Positions 15,315 to 23,721 of a DNA stretch of 64,000 nt are shown piece after piece. The stretch covers positions 9,858 to 73,857 of the forward strand of contig PLZB01000105.1 of NCBI GenBank assembly GCA_003151955.1, read 5' to 3'. The notes beneath the pieces are model-generated. The model did not search any database. It had not been told where the DNA came from and was given only the letters and a program-made list of their open reading frames with translations. Position numbers and translations under genes: made by a program. The stretch comes from Acidimicrobiaceae bacterium. Its GTDB lineage: Bacteria > Actinomycetota > Acidimicrobiia > Acidimicrobiales > UBA8190. How positions within the stretch are numbered: the stretch's first letter is position 1; each line of letters opens with the position of its first letter.

Positions 15315-15665
15315 GCACCCTCACGCCCCGTAGGCGTCACTGAACCGCCAGCTCAAGCCCGTCCCCGTTCGGTGGCTCGCGATCCGGATCGTCACCATGT
15401 CGATCCCTTGGCCCACGAGCCCGTCGGACCGGGCCCCCTGGTCCGGCCCCCCCTTGGTCTGGCCTCCCCGACCCCGTCGGGGACGGAGACGTCTGGGAGG
15501 TCGACGGGCGGCCGACGCGGGCGAGCTCCGCCTCGAACAGGGGGCTCCGGCCGGACCGTGGGACCTTTTCCCCTGGTGAGGCCCGGGGCAGCCGGCGCAC
15601 GCTGGGAGTGTGGTCCAGTGGACGGGCGGCCAGTCGGTGACCGGGTCGTCGGAATCGAGGTAGTC
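15315..15665. other. Intergenic region without a recognisable gene
   Basis: About 350 bases. A hairpin ACGCC-CCGTA-GGCGT at ~15324-15340 just after the sortase stop could end transcription, though no T tract follows. Frames on both strands have no coding character. GAGGTA near the end is the ribosome site of the next gene. Confidence 0.4.
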
Positions 15666-15932
15666 ATGGGTAGAGCAGGTATGGCGTTCAGCGCTATCGC
15701 CGTCGCCGCCGGTGCCGTCTGCTACTGGGCGGTCACGTCCCAAGGGACGGGTTTCCGGCTCTCCACGGTCGGAGTAATCCTCATGATCGTCGGAGGTGTC
15801 GGCTTCGTCGCCTCCGTCGTCGTCTTCGCCGTGTCCCGCCGTTCAGTGGGAGGACGCGACCGCACCTACGACCGTCAGGCCACCGACGCCCAGGGCGGCT
15901 CGACGACGGTCCACGAAGAGGTCCGCCACTAG
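15666..15932 (+). CDS. Small two-helix membrane protein (DUF6458-like)
   Basis: An 88-residue protein: a first helix (AFSAIAVAAGAVCYWAVT), the motif GFRLSTVGVILMIVGGVGF leading into a second helix, then a charged tail. It resembles, from memory, the DUF6458 group of small actinobacterial membrane proteins. GAGGTA precedes the ATG. A clear paralogue lies on the other strand at 17788-18048 and has a SigB-type promoter, so a stress link is likely. Function unknown. Confidence 0.65.
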   Translation: MGRAGMAFSAIAVAAGAVCYWAVTSQGTGFRLSTVGVILMIVGGVGFVASVVVFAVSRRSVGGRDRTYDRQATDAQGGSTTVHEEVRH

Positions 15933-15969
15933 GCCGATCCCCTCGGGGCGCGGCGAGGAGGTGTTGCTG

Positions 15970-16224
15970 ATGTCTGGAAGATCACCCGAGACCCGACGGA
16001 TCTCCTCGCTGCTCGGTCAGCGCAGGGTCTCCGACGTCGTGATGGTCGTGGTCATGGCGGTAGCCCTGGTGGCCGGCGTCGTAGGCTTCGCGATCCACGT
16101 CGTCTGGGTCGTGGCCGTCGTGGTGCTGGCCCTTGGGCTCGGCTACGTCGTGGCCAACGCCCGGCAGGACCGCAGGGAGGCCCTCGACCGCCGGGGCGAG
16201 GACGCGGAGGTGATGGTCCCATGA
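15970..16224 (+). CDS. Small membrane protein
   Basis: An 84-residue protein with two hydrophobic helices between residues ~22 and 63 (VVMVVVMAVALVAGVVGFAI and VVWVVAVVVLALGLGYVV) and charged ends. GGAGG lies nine bases before the ATG. Its stop overlaps the start of the next small membrane gene as ATGA, so the two are translated together. Family not recognised. Confidence 0.6.
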   Translation: MSGRSPETRRISSLLGQRRVSDVVMVVVMAVALVAGVVGFAIHVVWVVAVVVLALGLGYVVANARQDRREALDRRGEDAEVMVP

Positions 16225-16376
16225 TCATCCTCGGCATCGTCCTGCTGGTCATCGGCTTCGTCACCGGTATCCCCATCGTCTGGTCGATCGGGGTGATCGT
16301 GCTCGTGGTCGGCCTCGTCCTCTGGATCCTCGGGGCCTTGGGCCACGCCGTGGGAGGCCGTCGGCACTACTTCTGA
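16221..16376 (+). CDS. DUF6131-like small membrane protein
   Basis: A 51-residue protein, mostly two hydrophobic helices, ending in GGRRHYF. This ending and the start MIILGIVLLVIGFVTGI match the DUF6131 family. It is too short for many gene callers. The start overlaps the stop of the upstream gene. Probably an inner-membrane stress protein; role unknown. Confidence 0.7.
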   Translation: MIILGIVLLVIGFVTGIPIVWSIGVIVLVVGLVLWILGALGHAVGGRRHYF

Positions 16377-16567
16377 GCGGGATGTCCTGAGCGGGATCGG
16401 CGCCGTCGGCCCTGGCGGGCGGGTCAGGCCCTCGGAAAGCCCGGCGGAGTTCGACGAGACGTGGGAGTCGAGCCCCGAGGTAACGGTGAAGTCCCTGGTC
16501 GGCCGGGTCTACCGCCGTCTCGACGGCACTCGGGGCCGGCGGCGGCGCCGACCACCTCGAAACCTCC

Positions 16568-17722
16568 TCACCGACAATCCCTGGCATGGATGGCCGCGTC
16601 GGCCCGCTTGTGAGCATGCGTCTCGGCCAGGACCGCTTTGAGTTCCTCTCTGCGGGTTGAGACCGGCCCGTCCGATGTCTTGAGCGACAGGTAGGCGCAC
16701 GCTCCGACGGGAATTGGGAGCCAGAAGTTGACGAGCCGGTAGCTGATCACGGCCACGATGGCGACGCTGCGTACGGCCCCGAAGCCGACCAGGCTGGGCA
16801 CGAGCACTCCCTCCACCACTCCGAGGCCGCCCGGGGTGACGGGCACGGCCGCCAGCACGTAAGCGAGACCGTAGGCGACGAGCAGCCCGTCGGGGTTCTC
16901 GATATGGCCGAAGGCGGCCAGAAAGACGAAGAGGGAAGCGGCGTCGAGCAGCCAGTTGGCGGCGGCCCAGCCCACGGCACTCCACAGGAGCCGGGGGTCG
17001 GCAGCCATCATCCTGATCCGGTCGGCGAGCTGATGGACGACGCGGTTGGCGGTGTCGGCGACGCCGTCCTTCACGAACGGCAGGCGGCGGACCACATTCT
17101 GCAAGATGGCCGCGGCCCTGTCCTCGCCCTTGGTGAGGAAGATCACCAGGAAACCGAAGGCAAACAGCAGTAGGGCGCCGACGATGGCGACGGTCGTGTA
17201 GAGCGGGTTGTAGCCCGTGAGAGGGATCGACACGATCAGGGACAGCCACAGGACGACGTTCAGTACCACCGCCGAGCCGATCCCTTGGACGGCGAGGGCG
17301 AAGCCCGCGTCTGATCCCTCGACTCCTTCGTTGGTGAGCAGGTGGTACCCGAGGCCGTCGCCGCCGGCGGTGCCCCCGGGCAGCACGTGGCTGACCGCCA
17401 GAGTGGACAGGTCGATCCGCCAGATGCGGCTGAAGGTGGAGGTCTTGCGGGGCAGCACCGCTTGGGTCAACCTGGCATAGGCGGCCAGACTGGCCGCCTC
17501 GAGTGCCACCCCGACGACCACATAGCCGAGATTGACCTGTCCGAGCAGATGGAGGGAACGGCGCACGCCGACGATCTGCGGGAGGACGACGTACTCCACC
17601 ACCAAGGCGAGGAGCACGAGCAGCACGCCTCGCCGAAAGGGGTGCCGGCCGGTCAGCCGGTGCCACCACGACGGGTTCGGCGCCGCATCCGGGTGGCTCA
17701 GGTCTTCACCGCTCTCGTTCAC
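16568..17722 (-). CDS. Flippase-like / lysylphosphatidylglycerol-synthase-type TM protein (UPF0104)
   Basis: A 384-residue membrane protein with about eight helices. SHVLPGGTAGGDGLGYHLL and AYVLAAVPVTPGGLGVVEGVLV are the two conserved Pro-Gly-Gly motifs of the YbhN/MprF N-terminal domain family. These proteins are thought to move lipids across the membrane; the MprF synthase domain is absent here. GTG start at 17722. It is separated from the paralogous small gene at 17788 by 65 bases on the same strand and may be read from its promoter. Substrate unknown. Confidence 0.8.
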   Translation of the reverse strand: MNESGEDLSHPDAAPNPSWWHRLTGRHPFRRGVLLVLLALVVEYVVLPQIVGVRRSLHLLGQVNLGYVVVGVALEAASLAAYARLTQAVLPRKTSTFSRIWRIDLSTLAVSHVLPGGTAGGDGLGYHLLTNEGVEGSDAGFALAVQGIGSAVVLNVVLWLSLIVSIPLTGYNPLYTTVAIVGALLLFAFGFLVIFLTKGEDRAAAILQNVVRRLPFVKDGVADTANRVVHQLADRIRMMAADPRLLWSAVGWAAANWLLDAASLFVFLAAFGHIENPDGLLVAYGLAYVLAAVPVTPGGLGVVEGVLVPSLVGFGAVRSVAIVAVISYRLVNFWLPIPVGACAYLSLKTSDGPVSTRREELKAVLAETHAHKRADAAIHARDCR

Positions 17723-17787
17723 CGCCGCGTTCGCTTGCCGTCTTCACGCCGGAACGCGAAGCGCCGACGCGGCTTGGGGCTTTGGAC

Positions 17788-18048
17788 TCAGCGAACTTCT
17801 TCGTAGACCACCGTGGAGCCGTCGGAATCGACTGCCTCGCGGTGGTAGGAACGTCGAACGCCCCCGCTCTGGCGCGATGTCGCAAAGACGGCCGCGGAGG
17901 CGACGAAGCCGATGCCTCCGACGATCATGAGGATGACCCCCACCCTGGAATACCGGAACCCGTGGCCCGCCGGAGTCGTCACCGCCCAGTACATGACGGC
18001 GCCTGCTGCGATGGCCACGACGCTGAAGAACATTCCTGCACGTCCCAT
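17788..18048 (-). CDS. Small two-helix membrane protein, paralogue of 15666
   Basis: An 86-residue protein that matches the one at 15666 along its length (MGRAGM.FS..AIAAGAV.YWAVT, then GF..S.VGVILMIVGG.GFVAS, then ...VYEEVR against HEEVR). AGGAG stands before the ATG at 18048. A promoter GTTTGG-N14-GGGTAG lies 77 bases upstream, which fits SigB/SigF control. Function unknown. Confidence 0.7.
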   Translation of the reverse strand: MGRAGMFFSVVAIAAGAVMYWAVTTPAGHGFRYSRVGVILMIVGGIGFVASAAVFATSRQSGGVRRSYHREAVDSDGSTVVYEEVR

Positions 18049-18124
18049 TCCTGCTCCTACGGATCCGATCGGTGCCCCAGGCTCGAATAAGCGCTGGCCG
18101 CACCGATGCGGCTCCGGGACTGCT

Positions 18125-18150
18125 CTACCCCCATGGGGCCGCCGCCAAAC
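18125..18150 (-). promoter_or_regulatory. SigB/SigF-type promoter GTTTGG-N14-GGGTAG
   Basis: On the minus strand -35 GTTTGG (18150-18145), a 14-base spacer and -10 GGGTAG (18130-18125) precede the small membrane gene at 17788-18048. This matches the GTTT...GGGTAT consensus of SigB/SigF stress sigma factors. Confidence 0.6.
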
Positions 18151-18236
18151 CTCCGGCCAGGCTTCGGGGCCGCCGGCGTCGGGCGATGGCGCCCACCCGG
18201 CGACGATCCGGCAGCCGCGGGCCGGCCCGGATGCGT

Positions 18237-18262
18237 GGTTGGGGAGGGCGACCCCTGGGTAC
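18237..18262 (+). promoter_or_regulatory. SigB/SigF-type promoter GGTTGG-N14-GGGTAC
   Basis: GGTTGG at 18237-18242, 14 bases, then GGGTAC at 18257-18262, upstream of the methyltransferase gene at 18360. It is almost back to back with the minus-strand promoter at 18125. The 18049-18359 interval otherwise holds no gene. Confidence 0.5.
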
Positions 18263-18359
18263 GGTCCCTCTGTCCGCCGTCCGAGTTGTGGCGGCCTGTC
18301 CGAATCGGTTTGCCTCACGTCGGCGGAGCCGAGCGCATGGTGGCCTCAGGAGCGCGTCA

Positions 18360-19196
18360 ATGGGAAGTAACCAGTCGACGGTGGTCGAACAAGACGGTCA
18401 CAAAGGGCGTGGGCGGTCGCGTCGGGCGAGCGGTCGAACGCCCCGCCGGCCGGCTCGGCGGCGCACGAGGATAGAGGACGTCTCCGACCGCAACACCTTC
18501 ACCCAACGGCTGTTCTCCCCGCTCCCCGAGCGGTATGACCGGCTCGCCGAAGTCCTGTCGATGGGTCAGAACCGTCGGTGGCGGCGGGCCATGGTGGACC
18601 ATGTGGAGCCGGTCGGCGCTTCCCTCGTCCTCGACGTCGCTTCGGGCACCGCCGGCGTGGCGTTGCAGACCGCGGCCCGAACGGGAGCTCGGGTGGTCGG
18701 AATCGACTTGACCCACGACATGCTGCGCCAGGGTCGCCGTAACGTTGACGCCGCCTCGCAACGCGGGCAGGTGTCGCTCGTCGCCGGCCGGGCCGAGAGC
18801 CTGCCGTTCGGCGACGGCGCCTTCGACGCACTGACGTTCACCTATCTCCTGCGCTACGTGGACGACCCCGCCGCCACGCTCGCTGAACTCGCCCGGGTGG
18901 TCAAGCCGGGTGGCGTGGTGGCGAGCCTCGACTTCCTCACTCCACCATCCCCATTCTGGCGTTGGTGGTGGTGGTGCTACACGCGGTTGGCGCTCCCGGT
19001 CGGGGGGATGCTCACCGGTGGCCCGCAGTGGTTCCGCGTCGGCGCCTTCCTGGGACCGAACATCACCGAGCACTACCGCCGACACCCTGTGGACGCCATC
19101 GTGGCCTATTGGCGTGCCGCTGGCATCGAGGACATCGGCGTACGCGAGATGAGCCTCGGAGGGGGACTCGTCATGTGGGGACGACGTGCCGGTTGA
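18360..19196 (+). CDS. UbiE/MenG-type class I SAM methyltransferase
   Basis: A 278-residue soluble protein. LDVASGTAGVAL (~91-102) is the SAM-binding motif I, VVGIDLTHDMLRQGR motif II, and SLPFGDGAFDALTFTYLLRYVDDP the UbiE-like post-motif region; YDRLAEVLSMGQNRRWR is typical of UbiE/MenG. The first ~40 residues are a basic extension. AGGAG precedes the ATG. The stop overlaps the GTG of the membrane protein gene that follows. With a prenyltransferase-like membrane protein and a geranylgeranyl-reductase-like enzyme next door, methylation of a quinone or prenyl lipid is a fair guess. Confidence 0.75.
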   Translation: MGSNQSTVVEQDGHKGRGRSRRASGRTPRRPARRRTRIEDVSDRNTFTQRLFSPLPERYDRLAEVLSMGQNRRWRRAMVDHVEPVGASLVLDVASGTAGVALQTAARTGARVVGIDLTHDMLRQGRRNVDAASQRGQVSLVAGRAESLPFGDGAFDALTFTYLLRYVDDPAATLAELARVVKPGGVVASLDFLTPPSPFWRWWWWCYTRLALPVGGMLTGGPQWFRVGAFLGPNITEHYRRHPVDAIVAYWRAAGIEDIGVREMSLGGGLVMWGRRAG

Positions 19197-19854
19197 ACAG
19201 CACGCCCCGGACGCGCCCGACGTGGAGCTGCGACCGGCGTACTACGCCGCGGCCCGAGGAGGCATTCGGGACTGGTGGACGCTGCTGCACCCCCCGTACA
19301 CGGCCTGGAATCTCGGGTATGTGGTCCTCGGCGCCTGTTTGGCGCCGCACGTCCGCCTCGACCGGCTCATCGCCAGCGTGTTCGGCTTCTTCCTCGCTGT
19401 CGGCATCGGCGCCCATGCGCTCGACGAGCTGCACGGCCGGCCCCTGCGCACGCGGATCCCGTCGTGGGCGCTCGTGACGGCCGCGGCGGTGTCGACCGCC
19501 GGCGCCGTCGGTCTCGGCCTGGCCGGCGCAGTGCGCGTGGGATGGACGCTGGTCCCGTTCCTGGTCGTGGGCCCGATCCTCGTGGTGGCGTACAACGCCG
19601 AGCTCTTCGGAGGCGTGCTGCACAACGACTGGGGGTTCGCGGTGTCATGGGGGGCCTTCCCCGTCCTCACGGCCTACGTGGCTCAGGCCCAGTCCCTGTC
19701 GGCGGCGGCGATCCTGGCCGCTGCGGCGACCACGGCGTTCTCGCTCGCCCAGCGGGCCCTGAGCACGCCGGCACGCCATCTGCGCCGACGCGTCACCGAG
19801 GTGGAAGGTGCCATGAGCACCGCGGACGGCGCCGCCACCGCGATCGACCGGTGA
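19186..19854 (+). CDS. Polytopic membrane protein, possibly UbiA-like
   Basis: A 222-residue protein with about six hydrophobic helices between residues ~40 and 200. A polar motif GAHALDELHGRPL after the second helix and YNAELFGGVLHNDWG later recall the two polar motifs of UbiA prenyltransferases, but the standard NDxxDxxxD is not present. GTG start at 19186 overlaps the methyltransferase stop, so the two are coupled. Context (UbiE-like and geranylgeranyl-reductase-like neighbours) favours a lipid or quinone substrate. UbiA membership is tentative. Confidence 0.55.
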   Translation: MPVEQHAPDAPDVELRPAYYAAARGGIRDWWTLLHPPYTAWNLGYVVLGACLAPHVRLDRLIASVFGFFLAVGIGAHALDELHGRPLRTRIPSWALVTAAAVSTAGAVGLGLAGAVRVGWTLVPFLVVGPILVVAYNAELFGGVLHNDWGFAVSWGAFPVLTAYVAQAQSLSAAAILAAAATTAFSLAQRALSTPARHLRRRVTEVEGAMSTADGAATAIDR

Positions 19855-19858
19855 GAGC

Positions 19859-19948
19859 ATGCTGGCGCCGCTCGAATCAGCGCTGCGGGCGATGTCATGG
19901 GCCGTCGTGATCCTGGCCGTCGCCCTCGCTGTCGACCGATTGGGCTGA
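19859..19948 (+). CDS. Possible 29-residue membrane peptide
   Basis: MLAPLESALRAMSWAVVILA continues to a short ...AVDRLG end, one hydrophobic helix. It starts five bases after the stop of the upstream membrane protein and could be the last gene of that operon. The convergent oxidoreductase gene ends 20 bases later. Confidence 0.35.
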   Translation: MLAPLESALRAMSWAVVILAVALAVDRLG

Positions 19949-19968
19949 GGCGTGCGGGCGCTCCGCCA

Positions 19969-21300
19969 TCAACTCGCTGAGGTGATGACGTCGGCTGGCA
20001 GCGCTACGTCCCCTGCGGCTCGCGCGTTCCGCGATGGGGGCGTCGGGTAGGCGCCCTCGAACCAGGCCGCGGTTGGGCCCCTCCCGGTGAGCGCCTTCCC
20101 GATCCTCATCGAAGCGGCGGCAACCGACCGCGGCGGACCGGACGGCGCGCCGTCGAGGAGCTCGGTCCAAAAGACCGACCATCCGCCTGCGATCGCCCGT
20201 CCGAACCCCGGCGCGGTGAGCAGCCTCCCGAGCGCGGAGACGGCGCGGGGACGGTCCAAGAGCGCGCCTTGGAGGGCTGCGGTGATCCGGTGGTATGGCA
20301 GGTGAGCGCTGGCCAAGGCGTCGCGGTAGAGCCGGGCCGCCTGTGAAGGGTCTGCGAGCACCGCCTGTGCTGCGGCCCGGCCGCTCCCCAACGCCTGGGC
20401 GATCCCTTCTCCCTGCAGAGGGTTGACCAGACCGGCCGCGTCTCCGACGAGGAGCACGTTGCCTGCCGCCGGTGTCGTGCCGACCATCCCCATCTTGAGC
20501 CAGCCGCCGACAGGGCGCCGAGCATCAGGCCCAGGATCCCGGTCGAGGAGTCCGAGGGCGCGCAGATGGGCGGTGAAGGCGGGAAGCAGCCGGGCCGCGG
20601 TAGCGCCCCGGGAGCGGTCCGACAGCGTGCCCACGCCCAGTCCGAAGTTCGCCACGCCGCCGGGCCCGGGGAAGATCCATCCGTAGCCCGGCAGTGCCCG
20701 ACGAGGCTCCTCGTCCCACAACACGATCACCGGCATGTCGACCCGCTGCTCGACATACGAGCGCACGGCGAAACCCCACAGCACCCTCTTCGGGTCGACG
20801 AGTCCGGCGGCTGTCCCAACTCTGCTCGCGGCACCGTCGGCGCCGATCACGAAATCGGCGCGCACCTCTCGCCCCGAACTCATCGTGAATCCTGCGAGGC
20901 GTCCAGCCTCCTCGATCGGTTCGGCCGCCCGCCCGGTGAAGGGCACGGCGCCGGCGTTGACGGCAGCCTCGGCCAACGAGGCGTCGAGGACGGAGCGCAC
21001 CACCACCCGGGCTCGGCCCGGATAGCTGGCACCGGCGAAGCTCGGGAGCCGCACGCGACGCCCTGTCGGTCCGACGACCAGCATGTCTCCGACGTCGAGG
21101 CCGTCAGGGATCTCCACGCCCAGATCGTCGAGGACCTGTAGCCCACGGGGCCCAACCAGGTCCCCGCACGCCTTCTCCCGCGGGAAGACGGCTTTGTCGA
21201 CCAACGCCACCCGGGCGCCGCCGCGCGCCAGTGTGTAGGCCGCGGTGGCCCCGGCAGGGCCGGCCCCTACCACGAGCGCGTCGAAACGCAACGAGACCAT
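19969..21300 (-). CDS. Geranylgeranyl-reductase-family FAD oxidoreductase
   Basis: A 443-residue flavoprotein. GAGPAG at residues ~12-17 is the FAD-binding dinucleotide fold, FPREKACGDLVGPRGL the family's substrate/FAD signature, VIGADGAASRVG the DG motif and VLLVGDAAGLVNPLQGEGI the second FAD contact. Members reduce prenyl chains of quinones, lipids or chlorophyll, or hydroxylate small molecules. It converges with the methyltransferase/membrane pair. Prenyl-chain reduction of menaquinone or a polar lipid is plausible but not proven. Confidence 0.85.
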   Translation of the reverse strand: MVSLRFDALVVGAGPAGATAAYTLARGGARVALVDKAVFPREKACGDLVGPRGLQVLDDLGVEIPDGLDVGDMLVVGPTGRRVRLPSFAGASYPGRARVVVRSVLDASLAEAAVNAGAVPFTGRAAEPIEEAGRLAGFTMSSGREVRADFVIGADGAASRVGTAAGLVDPKRVLWGFAVRSYVEQRVDMPVIVLWDEEPRRALPGYGWIFPGPGGVANFGLGVGTLSDRSRGATAARLLPAFTAHLRALGLLDRDPGPDARRPVGGWLKMGMVGTTPAAGNVLLVGDAAGLVNPLQGEGIAQALGSGRAAAQAVLADPSQAARLYRDALASAHLPYHRITAALQGALLDRPRAVSALGRLLTAPGFGRAIAGGWSVFWTELLDGAPSGPPRSVAAASMRIGKALTGRGPTAAWFEGAYPTPPSRNARAAGDVALPADVITSAS

Positions 21301-21343
21301 GCCCCTCCTCCCTCTCCCTGGTGATGACAGTCAGCGGCGGCGG

Positions 21344-21847
21344 TCACCTGTCCGCCGCCTGCCCGACTGCTGCATGCAGGCCGCGGCGAAATCCGGCAAC
21401 GGTGACGTCGACAACGCGGTCATGTCCCCAGACCAGTACGGGGCGTGCAACCCGGCTCGCCAGGCGCATCGGGCGCTGCATCATCTCGATGCTCCAGGCC
21501 GCCTCGACCCGGACACCGCCAGGAGCCGGGTGGAGCCGCAGCGTGGCCTCACCCTCCAAGTCGCCACGGACGAGGGCGTCGATCGAGCTCGGCCTGTGGC
21601 AACGCACCAGCTGCACCTCCAACCGCATCCGATAGGGAAGCGGCGGTGCCACCACTCCTCGCATGACCGACCCCGTCACAAGCCCCGTTCCATCCAGAGT
21701 GAAGTCATGGAGCCAGGGCCACCATTTCTCGAACCGGTCGACCCTTTCCACGGTGTCCCACAGTTCGGCCGGCGTCACCTTGAAGTCGAACTCGCCGCGG
21801 TACTCGATCCGCCTAGGGCATCCGGGCGTTCGGGCCAACACCTCCAC
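21344..21847 (-). CDS. SRPBCC-family protein (polyketide-cyclase-like)
   Basis: A 167-residue protein with the START/SRPBCC fold pattern: YRGEFDFKVTPAELWDTVER at the start, WWPWLHDFTLDGTG, and SIEMMQRPMRLASRVARPVL for the C-terminal helix. These proteins bind a hydrophobic ligand in a helix-grip cavity. The GTG at 21847 has GGAG upstream and starts close to the domain, so I prefer it to the longer frame. It lies 43 bases behind the reductase gene and is probably co-transcribed with it, although upstream. Ligand unknown. Confidence 0.7.
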   Translation of the reverse strand: MEVLARTPGCPRRIEYRGEFDFKVTPAELWDTVERVDRFEKWWPWLHDFTLDGTGLVTGSVMRGVVAPPLPYRMRLEVQLVRCHRPSSIDALVRGDLEGEATLRLHPAPGGVRVEAAWSIEMMQRPMRLASRVARPVLVWGHDRVVDVTVAGFRRGLHAAVGQAADR

Positions 21848-22042
21848 ACCGACTCCTCGCTCGATCCCCTGACATGGACTGGTGTCGGGCCGGTCCGCCG
21901 TATTCGGCGATCCGAGCAAGCGACGGCCCGCCTGCGCAGGCATCCTGTCCCTCAAGAAGATGCCCAGACCGGGCCAGAGCCAAACATCGCGGAGGTCGCC
22001 CGTGGGTCCGCCAGGCGCGCCCATCGCCGAAGGGCACCCCGT

Positions 22043-22798
22043 TCAGGAAGGATCTGTTACCGGCCGCAGGCTGAGCGCTGAGGCCGTCAACCGGCCGTCG
22101 ATGACGGACCGGGCCACATCGCCCAGCCGGAGGTTCTGCTTGCGGGCGTAGCCCCGTAGGGCCGTAAATGCCTGCTCCATGCTGACACCTTCGCGTTCGG
22201 CGACCATCCCCTTTGCCTGCTCGATCACGATACGGCTGTTGAGCGCCCCCTGCAGCTGTTCGTTCACGAGTTGGGCCTCGAGCACAGCGCGGTGCTGGAG
22301 GATGGCGATGGTCGCGACGTCGGCAAGCGCCTGGGCGCCGGCGATCTCCGCGGCGTTCATCTCACCGGGCTCGGTGTGAAAGAGATTCAGCACGCCAATA
22401 ACCGTCCCGCGCAGCCGCATCGGCAGCGCATGCGCGGTACGGAATCCCGCCGCGAGCGCCACCGGCCCGAAGTGCGGCCAGAGGCCGGCGTCCGAGGCAA
22501 GATCCTGGTTCACCACCGGAAGGCCGGTCAGGAAGCAGTCGTAGCACGGGCCCTCTTTCGACTGCAGCTCGAACAACTCGAGGAGGCGCATCGCCTCGCT
22601 GGAAGAGGCCATCAACCGTAGATCGCCGTCAGGCGCCGCCAGCATGATCCCGGCGGCCTCGAGGTCGAACACGTCGACGCAGCGGTCGGTGAGCAGGACC
22701 AGCAGGTCGAGGACGTCGAAGTCGGCCACCAACGTGTCGGCCAGTTCGACCAGCGTCCTCACAAACGATGCTTCCTTGCGCACCAGATCCCCTGTCAT
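22043..22798 (-). CDS. GAF and ANTAR domain regulator
   Basis: A 251-residue cytoplasmic protein. Residues ~10-165 are a GAF domain (VFDLEAAGIMLAAPDGDLRL, EGPCYDCFLTG, RLRGTVIGVLNLF). Residues ~170-235 are an ANTAR domain (ALNSRIVIEQAKGMVAERE, then SMEQAFTALRGYARKQNLRL). ANTAR proteins bind paired RNA hairpins and prevent transcription termination. The GAF part senses a ligand or redox state. A second protein of the same design follows at 22897-23643 on the same strand. RNA target not identified here. Confidence 0.85.
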   Translation of the reverse strand: MTGDLVRKEASFVRTLVELADTLVADFDVLDLLVLLTDRCVDVFDLEAAGIMLAAPDGDLRLMASSSEAMRLLELFELQSKEGPCYDCFLTGLPVVNQDLASDAGLWPHFGPVALAAGFRTAHALPMRLRGTVIGVLNLFHTEPGEMNAAEIAGAQALADVATIAILQHRAVLEAQLVNEQLQGALNSRIVIEQAKGMVAEREGVSMEQAFTALRGYARKQNLRLGDVARSVIDGRLTASALSLRPVTDPS

Positions 22799-22896
22799 AC
22801 GGTCTCGACGAAGCGGCCAGCTGTCCCCGCCCCGTCAATCGACATGCCAGCCACTCTAGGCGATGCCACCGCAGCTCCGTCGTTCGGGGCCGGGTC

Positions 22897-23643
22897 TCAT
22901 GGCTTGCGTTCCATATCGCCGGACCTGGCGTCGAAACGCAGCCCTCTGGCCACCACGTCGTCGGCGACCGCAGCCAGGGGACGCGCCACGGCGAACGCGT
23001 ACGCCCGCAGCCTGATGGCCGCTTGAGCGATGCTCGAATCGAGTTGGGCCGCCACCATGCCTGACGCCTGGTGCACCACGTAGTGGAAGTCGGCGCACTC
23101 CTCCAACTCGACTGCCAGGCCGCCGGGAGGAGCGCCCGCCTGCAGCACGAGGACCGCCTGGGCGGCGATATCGGCCATGACGAGCGCGTCGGCGTGCTGC
23201 TCGTCGGTCAGGTTCCCCGGCCGGCAGCAATAGAGGTTCAGGGCGCCAAGGCGGACCGATCCGACTTGGAGCGGGAAGCCGAACACGGCCCGTGCGCCGC
23301 CAGCAACCGCGGGCCCGCGAAACGCCAGCCATCGGCCGGCGGCCGGATGGGCCAAGTCGGGCTCCAGGACCGGCCGGTCCAGGTTGTACGCGTCCACACA
23401 CGGGCCCTCCCCGAGGTCGTACTGCAGCTCTTCGATGAGGGCGCTCACACCGTCGGTGCTGCAGATCGATCCTCTGGGCACGTCGCCCGACATCAACATC
23501 ATCCCGGCGCCGGTCATGCCGGTGATCTCGGCCGACACCTCGCACATCCGTCTCGTCTCGATCGGGAAGGCGCCGTTGCCGGTGAGGCGGGCGAGGATAA
23601 GGGAGCGCCGCGGGCCGCCCTTTCCGAGCTGCGTCGCGTCCAT
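22897..23643 (-). CDS. GAF and ANTAR-like domain regulator
   Basis: A 248-residue protein with a GAF domain (GDVPRGSICSTDG, GEGPCVDAYNLDRPVL, FPLQVGSVRLGALNLYCC) and a C-terminal ANTAR-like helix bundle (VVHQASGMVAAQLDSSIAQA, IRLRAYAFAVARPLAAVADD). The ANTAR part lacks some usual charged residues, so RNA binding is less certain than in the neighbour. It starts at ATG 23643 with a weak ribosome site and lies 98 bases upstream of the other GAF-ANTAR gene. The two probably arose by duplication. Confidence 0.75.
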   Translation of the reverse strand: MDATQLGKGGPRRSLILARLTGNGAFPIETRRMCEVSAEITGMTGAGMMLMSGDVPRGSICSTDGVSALIEELQYDLGEGPCVDAYNLDRPVLEPDLAHPAAGRWLAFRGPAVAGGARAVFGFPLQVGSVRLGALNLYCCRPGNLTDEQHADALVMADIAAQAVLVLQAGAPPGGLAVELEECADFHYVVHQASGMVAAQLDSSIAQAAIRLRAYAFAVARPLAAVADDVVARGLRFDARSGDMERKP

Positions 23644-23721
23644 CAGACCCAAGGTGGTGCGGGGCCGATGTTGCGGGGTGCCGCGGTTGGAGCCAAACGT
23701 CCTCCTGGCTTCGTCGCGCTG

